A stretch of 64,000 bases of DNA from Alistipes putredinis (lineage in GTDB: Bacteria; Bacteroidota; Bacteroidia; Bacteroidales; Rikenellaceae), in the NCBI GenBank assembly GCA_022009915.1, contig CP091730.1, positions 496,001 through 560,000 of the forward strand, written 5' to 3'. Both the position numbers and the translations under genes were made by a program. The notes beneath the pieces were generated by a model that was not told where the DNA came from, ran no database searches, and saw nothing but the letters and a program-made list of their open reading frames with translations. Of the stretch, positions 56,072-64,000 are shown piece after piece. Each line of letters begins with the position of its first letter. Position 1 is the stretch's first letter.

Positions 56072-56093
56072 AGTCTCTTTGCTCCTTACATGT

Positions 56094-56975
56094 TTAACTG
56101 AGCGTATGGCTCGAAATCAGTTCGACCATAAGCGAATTAATATCCTCGTCCGAGCCGGTCAGTCTCTTGGCCTCCTTGGCCTGAAACACCACATTCTCGA
56201 TTTTCTTTACCTTGGTGGGCGAACCGGTGAGACCGAGCTGCTGCTCGTCGGGATTCACGTCCGCTGCGCCCCATTCGATAATCTGCAAGTACTCCTTGCC
56301 GGCCACACGCTGTGCGGCGTCGCTTCCTGCCGCTGCGGCCGCCTCGCTGGCAGTCATGGCGTACTTGTACTTCATGATGCGCTTGGCGTTCTTCGGACGG
56401 CAGTCCGGCGCCGATGCGTTCACGGTCATCACCATCGGCAGCGGAGAGCCTGACCTCTTCGGTTCCGTGCTCCAAACGACGCTTGATGACGATTTGCTTT
56501 TTCGTCCACGCTCACCACCTGCTCGGCATAGGTAACCTGCGGAAGGCCGAGTTTCTCGGCAACCTGCGGACCTACCTGAGCCGTATCTCCGTCGATGGCC
56601 TGCCGCCCTGCCACGATAATGTCCGCGCCGAACTTTTTCAGCACGCACGACAGAGCGTAAGATGTCGCAAGAGTATCCGAGCCGGCGAACTTACGGTCGG
56701 TGAGCAATACGCCTCCGTCGGCACCGCGGAACATGGCGTCCCTTTATAATATCGGCCGCACGCGGAGGACCCATGGTCACCACATGCACCGTACTTCCCT
56801 GAATCTCGTCCTTAATACGGAGAGCCTGCTCCAAAGCGTTCAGGTCCTCAGGATTGAAAATGGCCGGAAGCGCGGAACGATTGACCGTTCCCTCCGGCGT
56901 CATTGCATCCTTGCCCACGTTTCTGGTATCGGGAACCTGCTTGGCAAGCACTACGATTTTTAACCCTTTTTTCAT
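56094..56975 (-). CDS. etfB: Electron transfer flavoprotein beta subunit, frame broken
   Basis: ATG at 56975: MKKGLKIVVLAKQVPDTRNV, FNPEDLNALEQALRIKDEIQ. After a break near 56745, FAGSDTLATSYALSCVLKKF and GADIIVAGRQAIDGDTAQVG (AMP/FAD contacts in the ADIIVAGRQAIDGDTAQ signature). Breaks near 56500 and 56440 precede VMTVNASAPDCRPKNAKRIM and the helical C-terminus GSPTKVKKIENVVF. About 290 residues. It precedes etfA in the operon. Confidence 0.92.
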
Positions 56976-57013
56976 ATAAAATTTCGTTTATATAATATTT
57001 TTTTCCTATCTGA

Positions 57014-58275
57014 CTACGGTCTGCTTTCGCGATCGGGGCCTACCGATATTATCTTGACGGGCACGCCCGTGCTCTTTTCGATAAACTCGACGTAGGCCTT
57101 GAACTGTGCGGGGAAATCCTCGTAGCGGCGCACCGCGCTGATGTCGCACTTCCAGCCTTCGAACTCCTTATAAACGGGCTGGATGCCTTCCTCTATCGAA
57201 TACGGGAAATAGTCGATGACGCTGCCGTCGGCGAGGATGTAACCCACGCATACCTTTATCGTGTCGAAATCGCTCATCACGTCGCCCTTCATCATTATCA
57301 GGGCCGTGGCTCCGTCTATCGTAATCGCGTAATTGAGCGCGACCATGTCCAGCCAGCCGCAGCGTCTCTTGCGACCCGTGACGGCTCCGAACTCGCGGCC
57401 TATCCGTCCGAGCTTGTCCCCTGTTTCGTCGAACAGTTCCGTCGGGAACGGACCGCTGCCCACGCGTGTGCAGTAGGCCTTGAAAATACCGTACACCTCG
57501 CCTATGCGATTCGGGGCCACGCCCAGACCCGTACAGGCTCCGGCGCACACCGTATTGGAAGAGGTGACGAACGGATACGAACCGAAATCCACATCCAAAA
57601 GCGTGCCCTGCGCACCCTCGGCCAAAATGCTCTTGCCGCTGCGAAGCATGTCGTTAATTTCCTTTTCGCTGTCTATGATGCGAAACTTCTTGACGTATTC
57701 GACCGCTTCGAACCACTTGCGTTCAAGCTCCGTGATGTCGTAAGAGTAATCAAGCGAGCGAAGAATCGCCTCGTGACGGGCTTTGGCCTTGGCGTAAATA
57801 TTCTTGAAATCGAGGAATATGTCCCCTACCCTGACGCCGTTGCGGCTGACCTTGTCCGTATAGGTCGGACCGATGCCGCGTCCCGTTGTTCCGATTTTTC
57901 CGTCTCCCTTCGCCGCCTCGTATGCAGCATCGAGGATGCGGTGCGTGGGAAGAATCAAGTGCGCCTTTTTGGAGATGTACAGCCGCGAAACAAGGTCGTG
58001 CCCGCTCGCAGCCAGCGCTTCGGCCTCCTCCATGAACAGCAGCGGATCGAGCACTACGCCTCCGCCTATGACGTTCACCTTTCCACCTTGGAATATACCG
58101 GAGGGAATGGAGCGCAACACGTATTTCTGTCCTTCGAATTCGAGGGTATGTCCGGCGTTCGGACCTCCCTGAAATCTTGCGACAACCTCATAATCAGGGG
58201 TAAGCACATCGACCACCTTGCCTTTGCCTTCATCGCCCCATTGCAATCCTAAAACTACATCCACGTTTTTTTCAT
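57014..58275 (-). CDS. purA: Adenylosuccinate synthetase
   Basis: First committed step from IMP to AMP (GTP-dependent). The body VDVVLGLQWGDEGKGKVVDV begins in the frame of an upstream open stretch. The probable start is the ATG at 58275 (MKNVDVV), which needs a two-base change in an A run. Motifs: GDEGKGK (P-loop), GRGIGPTYTDKVSRNGVR, GTLLDVDFGSYPFVTSSNT, and VTGRKRRCGWLDMVA. About 420 residues, normal. It lies 38 bases upstream of etfB. Confidence 0.94.
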
Positions 58276-58497
58276 ATGCAAAATTAAGAAACGGAAAAAA
58301 ACCAGTCAAAGATATTTACTTTCGTCCGATTTTTCCAACTTCGGCGCTGTTTTTGCCATCCGCCCGCCGCACAAAGACCTCTCGGAGGGCTTATTCCGCC
58401 GCTTTCAGAACCGCTACGTCGAAATCGGAGCACACTTTTTTTCAAAAAGTAGCCCGAATTTTTGAGGGAACGGATTCGATTGCATATCTTTAATATC

Positions 58498-58959
58498 ATG
58501 AAAAAACTATCGACTATTTTCACGCTGCTGGCCGTATCCGCACTCGGACTGTGGTCGTGCGGCAAAGACAAGACGGAAGACAAGATTCCGGTCGAAAGCA
58601 TCTCGGTGAAACCTACGGAGACGACTCTGGAAGTCGGTCGGGCGCTCACGCTCGAAGTCGCGATTCTGCCGGAAAAAGCCACGGTAGACCTCATTCTCTA
58701 CAAAAGCGACAATGCGGCCGTGGCCTCGGTTACCGAACAGGGAGTGATTACGGCCGTATCGGAAGGTTCGGCCGGCATCACCGTTTCCGCCGGCGGCAAA
58801 TCCGCCGTATGCCGCGTTGTCGTCTATGAAAAAAACGGCGGAAGCACGGACAAGGCCATAACATGGCTTTTCGTCCGAATGAAGCGCGGCGAGCGTGAAC
58901 GACGGAGCAAGCGGCGAGCGGGACGAATCAAAAGACAATCCCCTGCAACGCGGAAGTAA
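58498..58959 (+). CDS. Lipoprotein with a Big_2 Ig-like domain (C-terminus uncertain)
   Basis: ATG at 58498, lipoprotein signal (MKKLSTIFTLLAVSALGLWS then C). The Big_2 domain is IPVESISVKPTETTLEVGRA and VAILPEKATVDLILYKSDNA, followed by ITAVSEGSAGITVSAGG. The last 28 residues (FVRMKRGERERRSKRRAGRI and on) are very basic and unlike the rest, which suggests the frame is lost near 58865. The other frame reads NDGASGERDESKDNPLQRGS. True end unknown. Surface adhesion or carbohydrate-related roles are possible, not shown. Confidence 0.65.
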   Translation: MKKLSTIFTLLAVSALGLWSCGKDKTEDKIPVESISVKPTETTLEVGRALTLEVAILPEKATVDLILYKSDNAAVASVTEQGVITAVSEGSAGITVSAGGKSAVCRVVVYEKNGGSTDKAITWLFVRMKRGERERRSKRRAGRIKRQSPATRK

Positions 58960-58991
58960 CTCGGAACCGTATTACAGGTCTCTGCTACACG

Positions 58992-59031
58992 ACGCTCCGG
59001 CCGGAAAAACGTCTTTCGGCCGGAGCGTCTT
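58992..59031 (+). terminator. Terminator after the Big_2 lipoprotein
   Basis: GACGCTCCGGCCG / CGGCCGGAGCGTC with a 12-base loop and a short T run. Confidence 0.8.
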
Positions 59032-59091
59032 ATCGCGCGGCGCACGCACTCCGATTCGGGCGGCATATACCACGAACCGGATTTTTTGCGT

Positions 59092-59099
59092 TATCTTTG
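59092..59099 (+). promoter_or_regulatory. Possible -7 box of the TPR-MFS pair
   Basis: TATCTTTG, 33 bases ahead of the TPR gene ATG. No TTTG at the usual upstream distance. Confidence 0.45.
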
Positions 59100-59132
59100 G
59101 GTCGAAATATATCCACTTGTCGAAAAACAGTC

Positions 59133-61139
59133 ATGCGCAAACTCTTCCGCCCGTTACTTCTGGTTCTGTGCCTGTGCTGCATGCAAAACGCAGCGGCGCA
59201 GTACGACAAGGCCTACTTTTTCTGGGTGGGACGCGGACAGCTCATCGACAACCAGTACCGCGAAGCCATACGCACCCTCAACATAGTGCTGGCCGTGGAC
59301 AGAAAAGCGCACGAAGGATATTTCTTGCGCGGAGTAGCCAAATACAACCTCGACGATCTGCTCGGCGCCGAACAGGACTTCTCTTCGGCCATAGAGATAA
59401 ATCCCGTATATACGATGGCTTACCAGTACCGCGCAATCACACGGGCGCGGCTGGGCAACTACGACGATGCCCTGAGCGACTTTCATCAGGCCATAGAGCT
59501 GCGGCCGGACATACCCGGGTCCTATTACAGCCGCGGAGTGACGCTGCTGCTGAGCGGCCAGTACGAAAAGGCTATCGGCGATTTCGACCGCTTCATACGC
59601 TTCGAGAGCAAGGTGTCCGACGCATACATAAACCGCGGGACGTGCTATCTCTTTCTCAAAGACACGGTGCAGGCAATGGAGAATTACGACAAGGCCATAC
59701 GCACGAACCGCGAGAATCCGGACGGATACAACCGCCGCGGAAGCGTATTCATGTCACGAAAGATGTACGAGCAGGCTCTGTCCGACTTCAACAGTGCCGT
59801 GGCGTGCGACACCGCCTACATACCCTCGCTGTTCAATCGGGCGCTGGTCTATTCGGAAATGAACCGCCCCGCCCGTTCGCTGGAAGACTGGGACAGAATC
59901 ATCGGAATCGACTCGACCAGTTCCGTTTCGTACTTCAACCGAGCCATCGTCCGCGCCGAGGTAGGCGACCTGAACCGCGCACTGGATGACTATAACAAGG
60001 TGGCATTCTATTCGCCGGACAACGTACTGGTATACTTCAACCGAGCGCTGCTGCTCACGCGCTTGGGAGAATTTGAAGCGGCCGAGGACGACTACTCGCG
60101 GGCAATCGAACTGTATCCCGACTTCGCGGCGGCATACATCAACCGCTCGAACATAAAGCAGCTGCTGCGCGACAGCAAGGGCGCAAGGCAAGACCGCCAG
60201 ACGGCCGAACGCAAGATAGCCCAGTACCGCGCACGTCTGCAAGACTCCACGTTCTCCGTGTCGGAATACGCCGACACTTCGCAGAAATTCAACCGTCTGC
60301 TGTCGTTCGACGCCTCTCTGAACGGAAAACCGGCCTCGCGCATCTCCTCGCAGTCGGGCATCGCTTCGAGGCTGCTTCCGATGTTCGCCTTCACCCTGCG
60401 CTGCGACTCGGTGCGCCGGACCGACGAGCTCAAAACGCTCACATACACGGCATCCACATACAGCATAGACGATTTCACCGGCCGCATAGGCGACAGTCTG
60501 CTGACATTCGGCACGTCGGGGAGCAACATAGCCGCCGACTCGCTGCTCGCCATAGACAGACGCTACGCCGACATGGCGGAAAGAGGCGAGGACTGGCGGA
60601 CGCTGTTCCTGCGCGGAGTGTCGCAGACGCTGATAAAAACAGTACACCTCGGCCGTAAACATATTCTCGCGGGCCATAGAGCAAAACCCCACCAACGCTT
60701 TCCTGTATCTGAGCCGCGCGACCACGCAGGCCGAAATGATAGACTTCATCTCCTCGATAAACGGCAATTACGGACGCATCGCCATAGAGAGCGGTCCCGA
60801 AAGCCGCCTGCACAACAACGCAACGCGCACCTACGACTACAACGAGGCGATAGCCGACCTGAACAAGGCCGCCAAGCTGCAACCGATGCTTCCCCATATC
60901 TACTACAACAGGGCGGGGCTGCTGGCTCTATCGGGAGAGTTGCCGCAGGCATTCGAAGACTACACCAGAGCCATTGAGCCTCGACCCGACGATGGCCGAG
61001 GCATACTTCAACCGCGGCATAGTCCAAATCATGATGAAAGACACGCGCAAAGGGTGTCTGGATTTGAGCAAGGCCGGAGAGCCTGGGCATAAAGGAGGCC
61101 TATTCGATTCTGGTGCGATATTACAAACCCGAACACTAA
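59133..61139 (+). CDS. Exported TPR-repeat protein (about 668 residues), frame broken
   Basis: ATG at 59133; signal peptide (KLFRPLLLVLCLCCMQNAAA). Roughly eleven to twelve TPR units, each ending in an alanine/tyrosine-rich helix pair, for example QYREAIRTLNIVLAVDRKAH, ALSDFHQAIELRPDIPGSYY, EAAEDDYSRAIELYPDFAAA, and after a break near 60645 SRAIEQNPTNAFLYLSRATT. Another break near 60975 precedes LDPTMAEAYFNRGI; the end is VRYYKPEH at 61139. A scaffold for protein-protein contacts in the periplasm or outer membrane is inferred from the repeats. The partner is unknown. Confidence 0.85.
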
Positions 61140-61163
61140 ACAATAATTTAAGAAACCCGATAA

Positions 61164-62574
61164 ATGACAACGCAAATCAAAAAAAGGAAAATCTCGGATT
61201 CTCCCTGTCGCGCGGTGGAGCGTACTGTTTTTGGTATCGTTCACCATGCTCACGGCCTACATTCTGGCGGACGTAATGGCCCCCCTGAAAACCATGCTCG
61301 AACAGCAGCTCATGTGGAGCAGCTCGGATTACGGAATCTTCACCAGCGGATACGGCCTTTTCAACATATTCCTGCTGATGCTCATCTTCGGAGGAATGAT
61401 TCTCGACCGCAAGGGGGCACGTTTCACGGGCGTTCTGGCCGTAGTGATAATGCTCGTGGGAACGTGCATAAAATACACGGCCGTCGCCACCGACTTCGGC
61501 AACCAGATTGTCTCGCCCACCATTTTCGGATGGACGATTTTCAGCATCAAGAAACAGGTCCTGCTGGCCACGCTCGGATTCGCCGTTCTCGGAGTGGGCA
61601 TCGAAATGATAGGCATCACGGCCAACAAGGTGGTGGTCAAATGGTTCTCCGGACGGTCGCTGGCCCTTGCCATCGGGCTGAACACGGCCACCGGACGCAT
61701 AGGTACGGCAATAGCCATGTTCGGTTCGCTGCCCTACGCCAAAGCCATGGGACACCCGAGCGCACCGCTGCTGCTCTGCCTGCTGCTGCTCTGCATCGGC
61801 CTGATGACTTTTCTGGTATTCATAATCATGGACCGGAAACTCGACGCCCAGACCCGCGAGGCCGAGAAGGCCGAAGGGCATCCGGAAGAGGACAAGTTCA
61901 AGTTTTCCGACATACTGGCCATAGCACGCATACGCGCATTCTGGTACATAACGATTCTCTGCATCCTGTTCTATTCGGCCGTATTCCCGTTCTTGAAATA
62001 CGCCACCGAATTGATGATTCAGAAATTCGACGTGGCTCCCGACTTCGCCGGCGTCATTCCCGGACTGCTGCCATTCGGAAACATTCTGCTCACACCTCTG
62101 TTCGGTTCGATTTACGACCACAAGGGCAAGGGAGCGACGATTATGGTAATAGGTTCGGTGATGCTGGCTGCCGTACACCTGCTGTTCGCCATACCGACGC
62201 TCACGCAGAGCTGGGCTGCCGTGGTTCTGACGCTGATTCTCGGAGCGGCATTCTCGCTGGTGCCTTCGGCCATGTGGCCTTCGGTCGCAAAAATCATCCC
62301 TTTCAACAAACTCGGAACGGCATATTCGATGATATTCTGGATACAGAACTGGGGCCTGTCGTTCGTGCCCATGCTCATAGGTTTCGTGCTGGACAAATAC
62401 TGCATCACTGGCCAAAGGGAAATAGACGGCATCGTAACCACCAGCTACGACTACACGCTGCCGATGCTTATTTTCGCGCTGTGCGGCCTGCTCTCCATAG
62501 TCTTCGCCCTGCTTCTCAAACGCGAGGACAGAATCAAGGACTACGGTCTCGAACGTCCGAACATAGTAAAATAA
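61164..62574 (+). CDS. MFS transporter, frame broken near the start
   Basis: ATG at 61164 (MTTQIKK), with a break near 61225 before VSFTMLTAYILADVMAPLKT. Twelve hydrophobic helices. MFS motif-like GGMILDRKGARF lies after TM2, and a central charged loop (DRKLDAQTREAEKAEGHPEE) separates the two six-helix halves. About 469 residues. The sequence resembles the MFSD1-like branch of Bacteroidota transporters by eye; the substrate is unknown. It follows the TPR gene by 24 bases. Confidence 0.85.
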
Positions 62575-62591
62575 ACGCAACGCAAAACACT

Positions 62592-62629
62592 TTCCGCCCC
62601 TGCCGGATGTCTTTCCAGCAGGGGCGGAA
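62592..62629. terminator. GC-rich hairpin between convergent genes
   Basis: TTCCGCCCCTGC / GCAGGGGCGGAA with a 14-base loop. T runs are lacking, so it may be a weak terminator for both strands. Confidence 0.55.
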
Positions 62630-62654
62630 TCGTGAAAATCAGTAGGCAGTCCGC

Positions 62655-63173
62655 CTATTCGTTCTTTTCGTTGCGCCGCTTAACGTCCTTGGCCGAGCTC
62701 TTGCCGTCGGCGATAGATTGCAAGGCAAGATAGTTGTCTCCGTAGGCTCTCATCTTGTCCAGTTCGCGGCGGAAATCGTCCAGATGCACCTCCTCCTCGG
62801 CGATTATATCCTGAAACATCTTGTGCGAAACGGAATCCATAGCCTCACTGCACTCCCGAGCCCACTTGTTGTAGTTGTCCACTGTGCTCTCTTCGAGGGC
62901 AATGGCCATTTCGAGCATACGCTTCACGTCGGTTTCGGGAACGGTCCGGTGAGCCGGATTCATCTCCACCTCGCCCTCCAAAAACAGTATTCTCTCGGCG
63001 AGCATCTCCACATGCAGCATTTCGGCAATCGAAATCTGCTTCATAAGTTTGGCAAGGTATTTATAGCCCTTGTCTTCCAAATGGGTATGGAAATAGAAAT
63101 ACTGCAAAAGCGTGGAAATTTCCAGCCCGACGGCGCCATTGAGCCGCTCGATGCTGACTTGATATTTACTCAT
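62655..63173 (-). CDS. Bacterioferritin-type ferritin
   Basis: 172 residues, intact. Diiron site: Glu in LNGAVGLEISTLLQYFYFHT, E-x-x-H in ISIAEMLHVEMLAERILFLE, Glu in ALEESTVDNYNKWAREC, and E-x-x-H in IIAEEEVHLDDFRRELDKM. The Met in AEMLHVEM matches the heme-axial Met of bacterioferritin. Haem binding is plausible. It differs from FtnA at 18638. Confidence 0.85.
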   Translation of the reverse strand: MSKYQVSIERLNGAVGLEISTLLQYFYFHTHLEDKGYKYLAKLMKQISIAEMLHVEMLAERILFLEGEVEMNPAHRTVPETDVKRMLEMAIALEESTVDNYNKWARECSEAMDSVSHKMFQDIIAEEEVHLDDFRRELDKMRAYGDNYLALQSIADGKSSAKDVKRRNEKNE

Positions 63174-63300
63174 GACCTGTCGATTTTTATAGGTTCAACT
63201 ATTTTGCGCAAGGACAAAATCCGTACCGCACCGGCGCCGAAAAATGAAAAAAGTTAGTAACTTGCGCTTTGGTAACATTCTTAATCAAGCATCAAACCGA

Positions 63301-64000
63301 TGAAAAGAATTTTGGCTCTGCTCTTCTCCGCACTGCTGTGCGAAATCGCTCTCGCACAGATACCGCAGCCGATAAAATGGACGACGGAGGTTCTGCATAC
63401 GGAAAAACAATCTTTTTCAGGTGCGGTTCACCGCCGACATCCAGTCCCCGTGGCATTTCTACGACTTGGGCCCTTACGACGGAGGCCCCGTGCCCGTGAG
63501 CTTCTCGCTGACGCCGAGCAGCACCGTAACGCCGGTGGGCGAAATGCGGGCGCTGTCGGAGCCGGTGCGCGTGTTCGACGATATTTTCGGCATGGAGGTC
63601 GGATATTTCGAAAATCAGGCGATTTTTTCACAGTTGGTCGAACTGAACGGCAAGGGCGGCGTTCTGGCGGGAACGGTCGAATGGGTGGCCTGCAATCCCG
63701 AAACGAACGAGTGCCTGCCCCCGACCGAATACGAATTTTCCGTAAACATCGGCTACGGCGCTGCGGAAGCCTGCGAGCATCGAGCCTCAGAGCGCCGGAC
63801 CGAAAGAAACCGGTTCGCTGTGGGCGTCCGTCATAGAAGCCATACTGTGGGGACTTGCCGCGCTGCTCACCCCGTGCGTATTCCCGATGGTGCCAATGAC
63901 CGTGTCGTTCTTCCTTAAAAACGGCGGCAGCCCAGCCCGCGGACGCATACGTGCCGTATTCTACGGACTGTTCATTATAGCGCTCTACACCGTCCCCATA
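63301..64000 (+). CDS. DsbD-family thiol:disulfide interchange protein, 5' part only, frame broken
   Basis: Signal peptide KRILALLFSALLCEIALAQ, then the N-terminal DsbD-like domain (after a break near 63415, FTADIQSPWHFYDLGPYDGG, WVACNPETNECLPPTEYEFS). After a break near 63775 the first membrane part begins: SLWASVIEAILWGLAALLTP and then CVFPMVPMTVSFF, with the Cys of the CVFP membrane motif. The remainder, including the other membrane Cys, lies beyond the window. It brings electrons to the periplasm. Confidence 0.85.

Overview
This window looks like a chromosomal segment of a gut-type Bacteroidota, order Bacteroidales, most like Alistipes/Rikenellaceae. The evidence is the TTTG-N19/20-TAnnTTTG promoters in front of tRNA, rRNA and several protein genes, the V-type ATPase cluster carrying a DUF2764 gene, the DUF4301 gene, BACON and Big_5 lipoproteins, and an etfBA plus acyl-CoA dehydrogenase cluster. 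The genus is inference; the 16S gene at 24092-25640 would settle it. Most of the window is moderately GC-rich. One stretch, about 8154-10320, is strikingly AT-rich.

A property of the whole window must be kept in mind. More than half of the clear housekeeping genes (rbfA, holB, leuS, metG, aroB, ung, rpmF, plsX, the V-ATPase genes, etfA/B and others) are broken by one or more single-base frame changes. Most are +1 insertions in or next to homopolymer runs. A tRNA D-arm has an extra base too. I read these as sequence or assembly error and give each gene the full extent of its reconstructed reading frame.

Layout. 1-7723 (minus): a LolC/E-type permease (cut by the edge), rbfA, a beta-barrel protein, a Big_5 lipoprotein, a small lipoprotein, folK, holB, dut and a polysaccharide flippase. 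8039-8113: a CAU tRNA. 8344-10103 (minus): an AT-rich three-gene operon of GHKL ATPase, STAS-like protein and PIN nuclease; this is the accessory system I find most interesting. 10372-10954: an HdeD-type membrane protein. 11156-16611 (plus): a complete RND efflux operon (HlyD, AcrB, TolC). 16723-18237: a secreted BACON/nuclease lipoprotein. 18342-20469: tRNA-Glu, ferritin, a 49-residue peptide gene, tRNA-Ala and a decayed YdeI gene. 20759-26074: an rRNA operon on the minus strand with two tandem promoters and no spacer tRNAs.

26292-33068 (plus): leuS, a YitT protein, metG and ilvE; then a MATE gene with an internal deletion, a peroxiredoxin, a small barrel protein, an MmcQ protein and alkaline phosphatase. 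36871-39878: kdsA, ung, aroB and a small membrane-anchored protein. 39881-40769 (minus): a guanine-deaminase-like enzyme and a lipoprotein. 40927-49969 (minus): DUF4301 followed by the V-type ATPase genes in the order E, DUF2764, A, B, D, I, K. 50227-50820: a tRNA-Arg(CCU) gene whose 3' end and terminator are tandemly repeated. 50990-52722 (minus): DUF177, rpmF, plsX. 53306-58275 (minus): purA, then etfB, etfA and acyl-CoA dehydrogenase. 58498-64000: a Big_2 lipoprotein, a large TPR protein, an MFS transporter, bacterioferritin (minus) and the start of a DsbD-type protein.

The bulk is ordinary core metabolism and envelope biology. The points that stand out are the GHKL-STAS-PIN operon, the tRNA-Arg repeat, the deleted MATE gene and the pervasive frame breaks.
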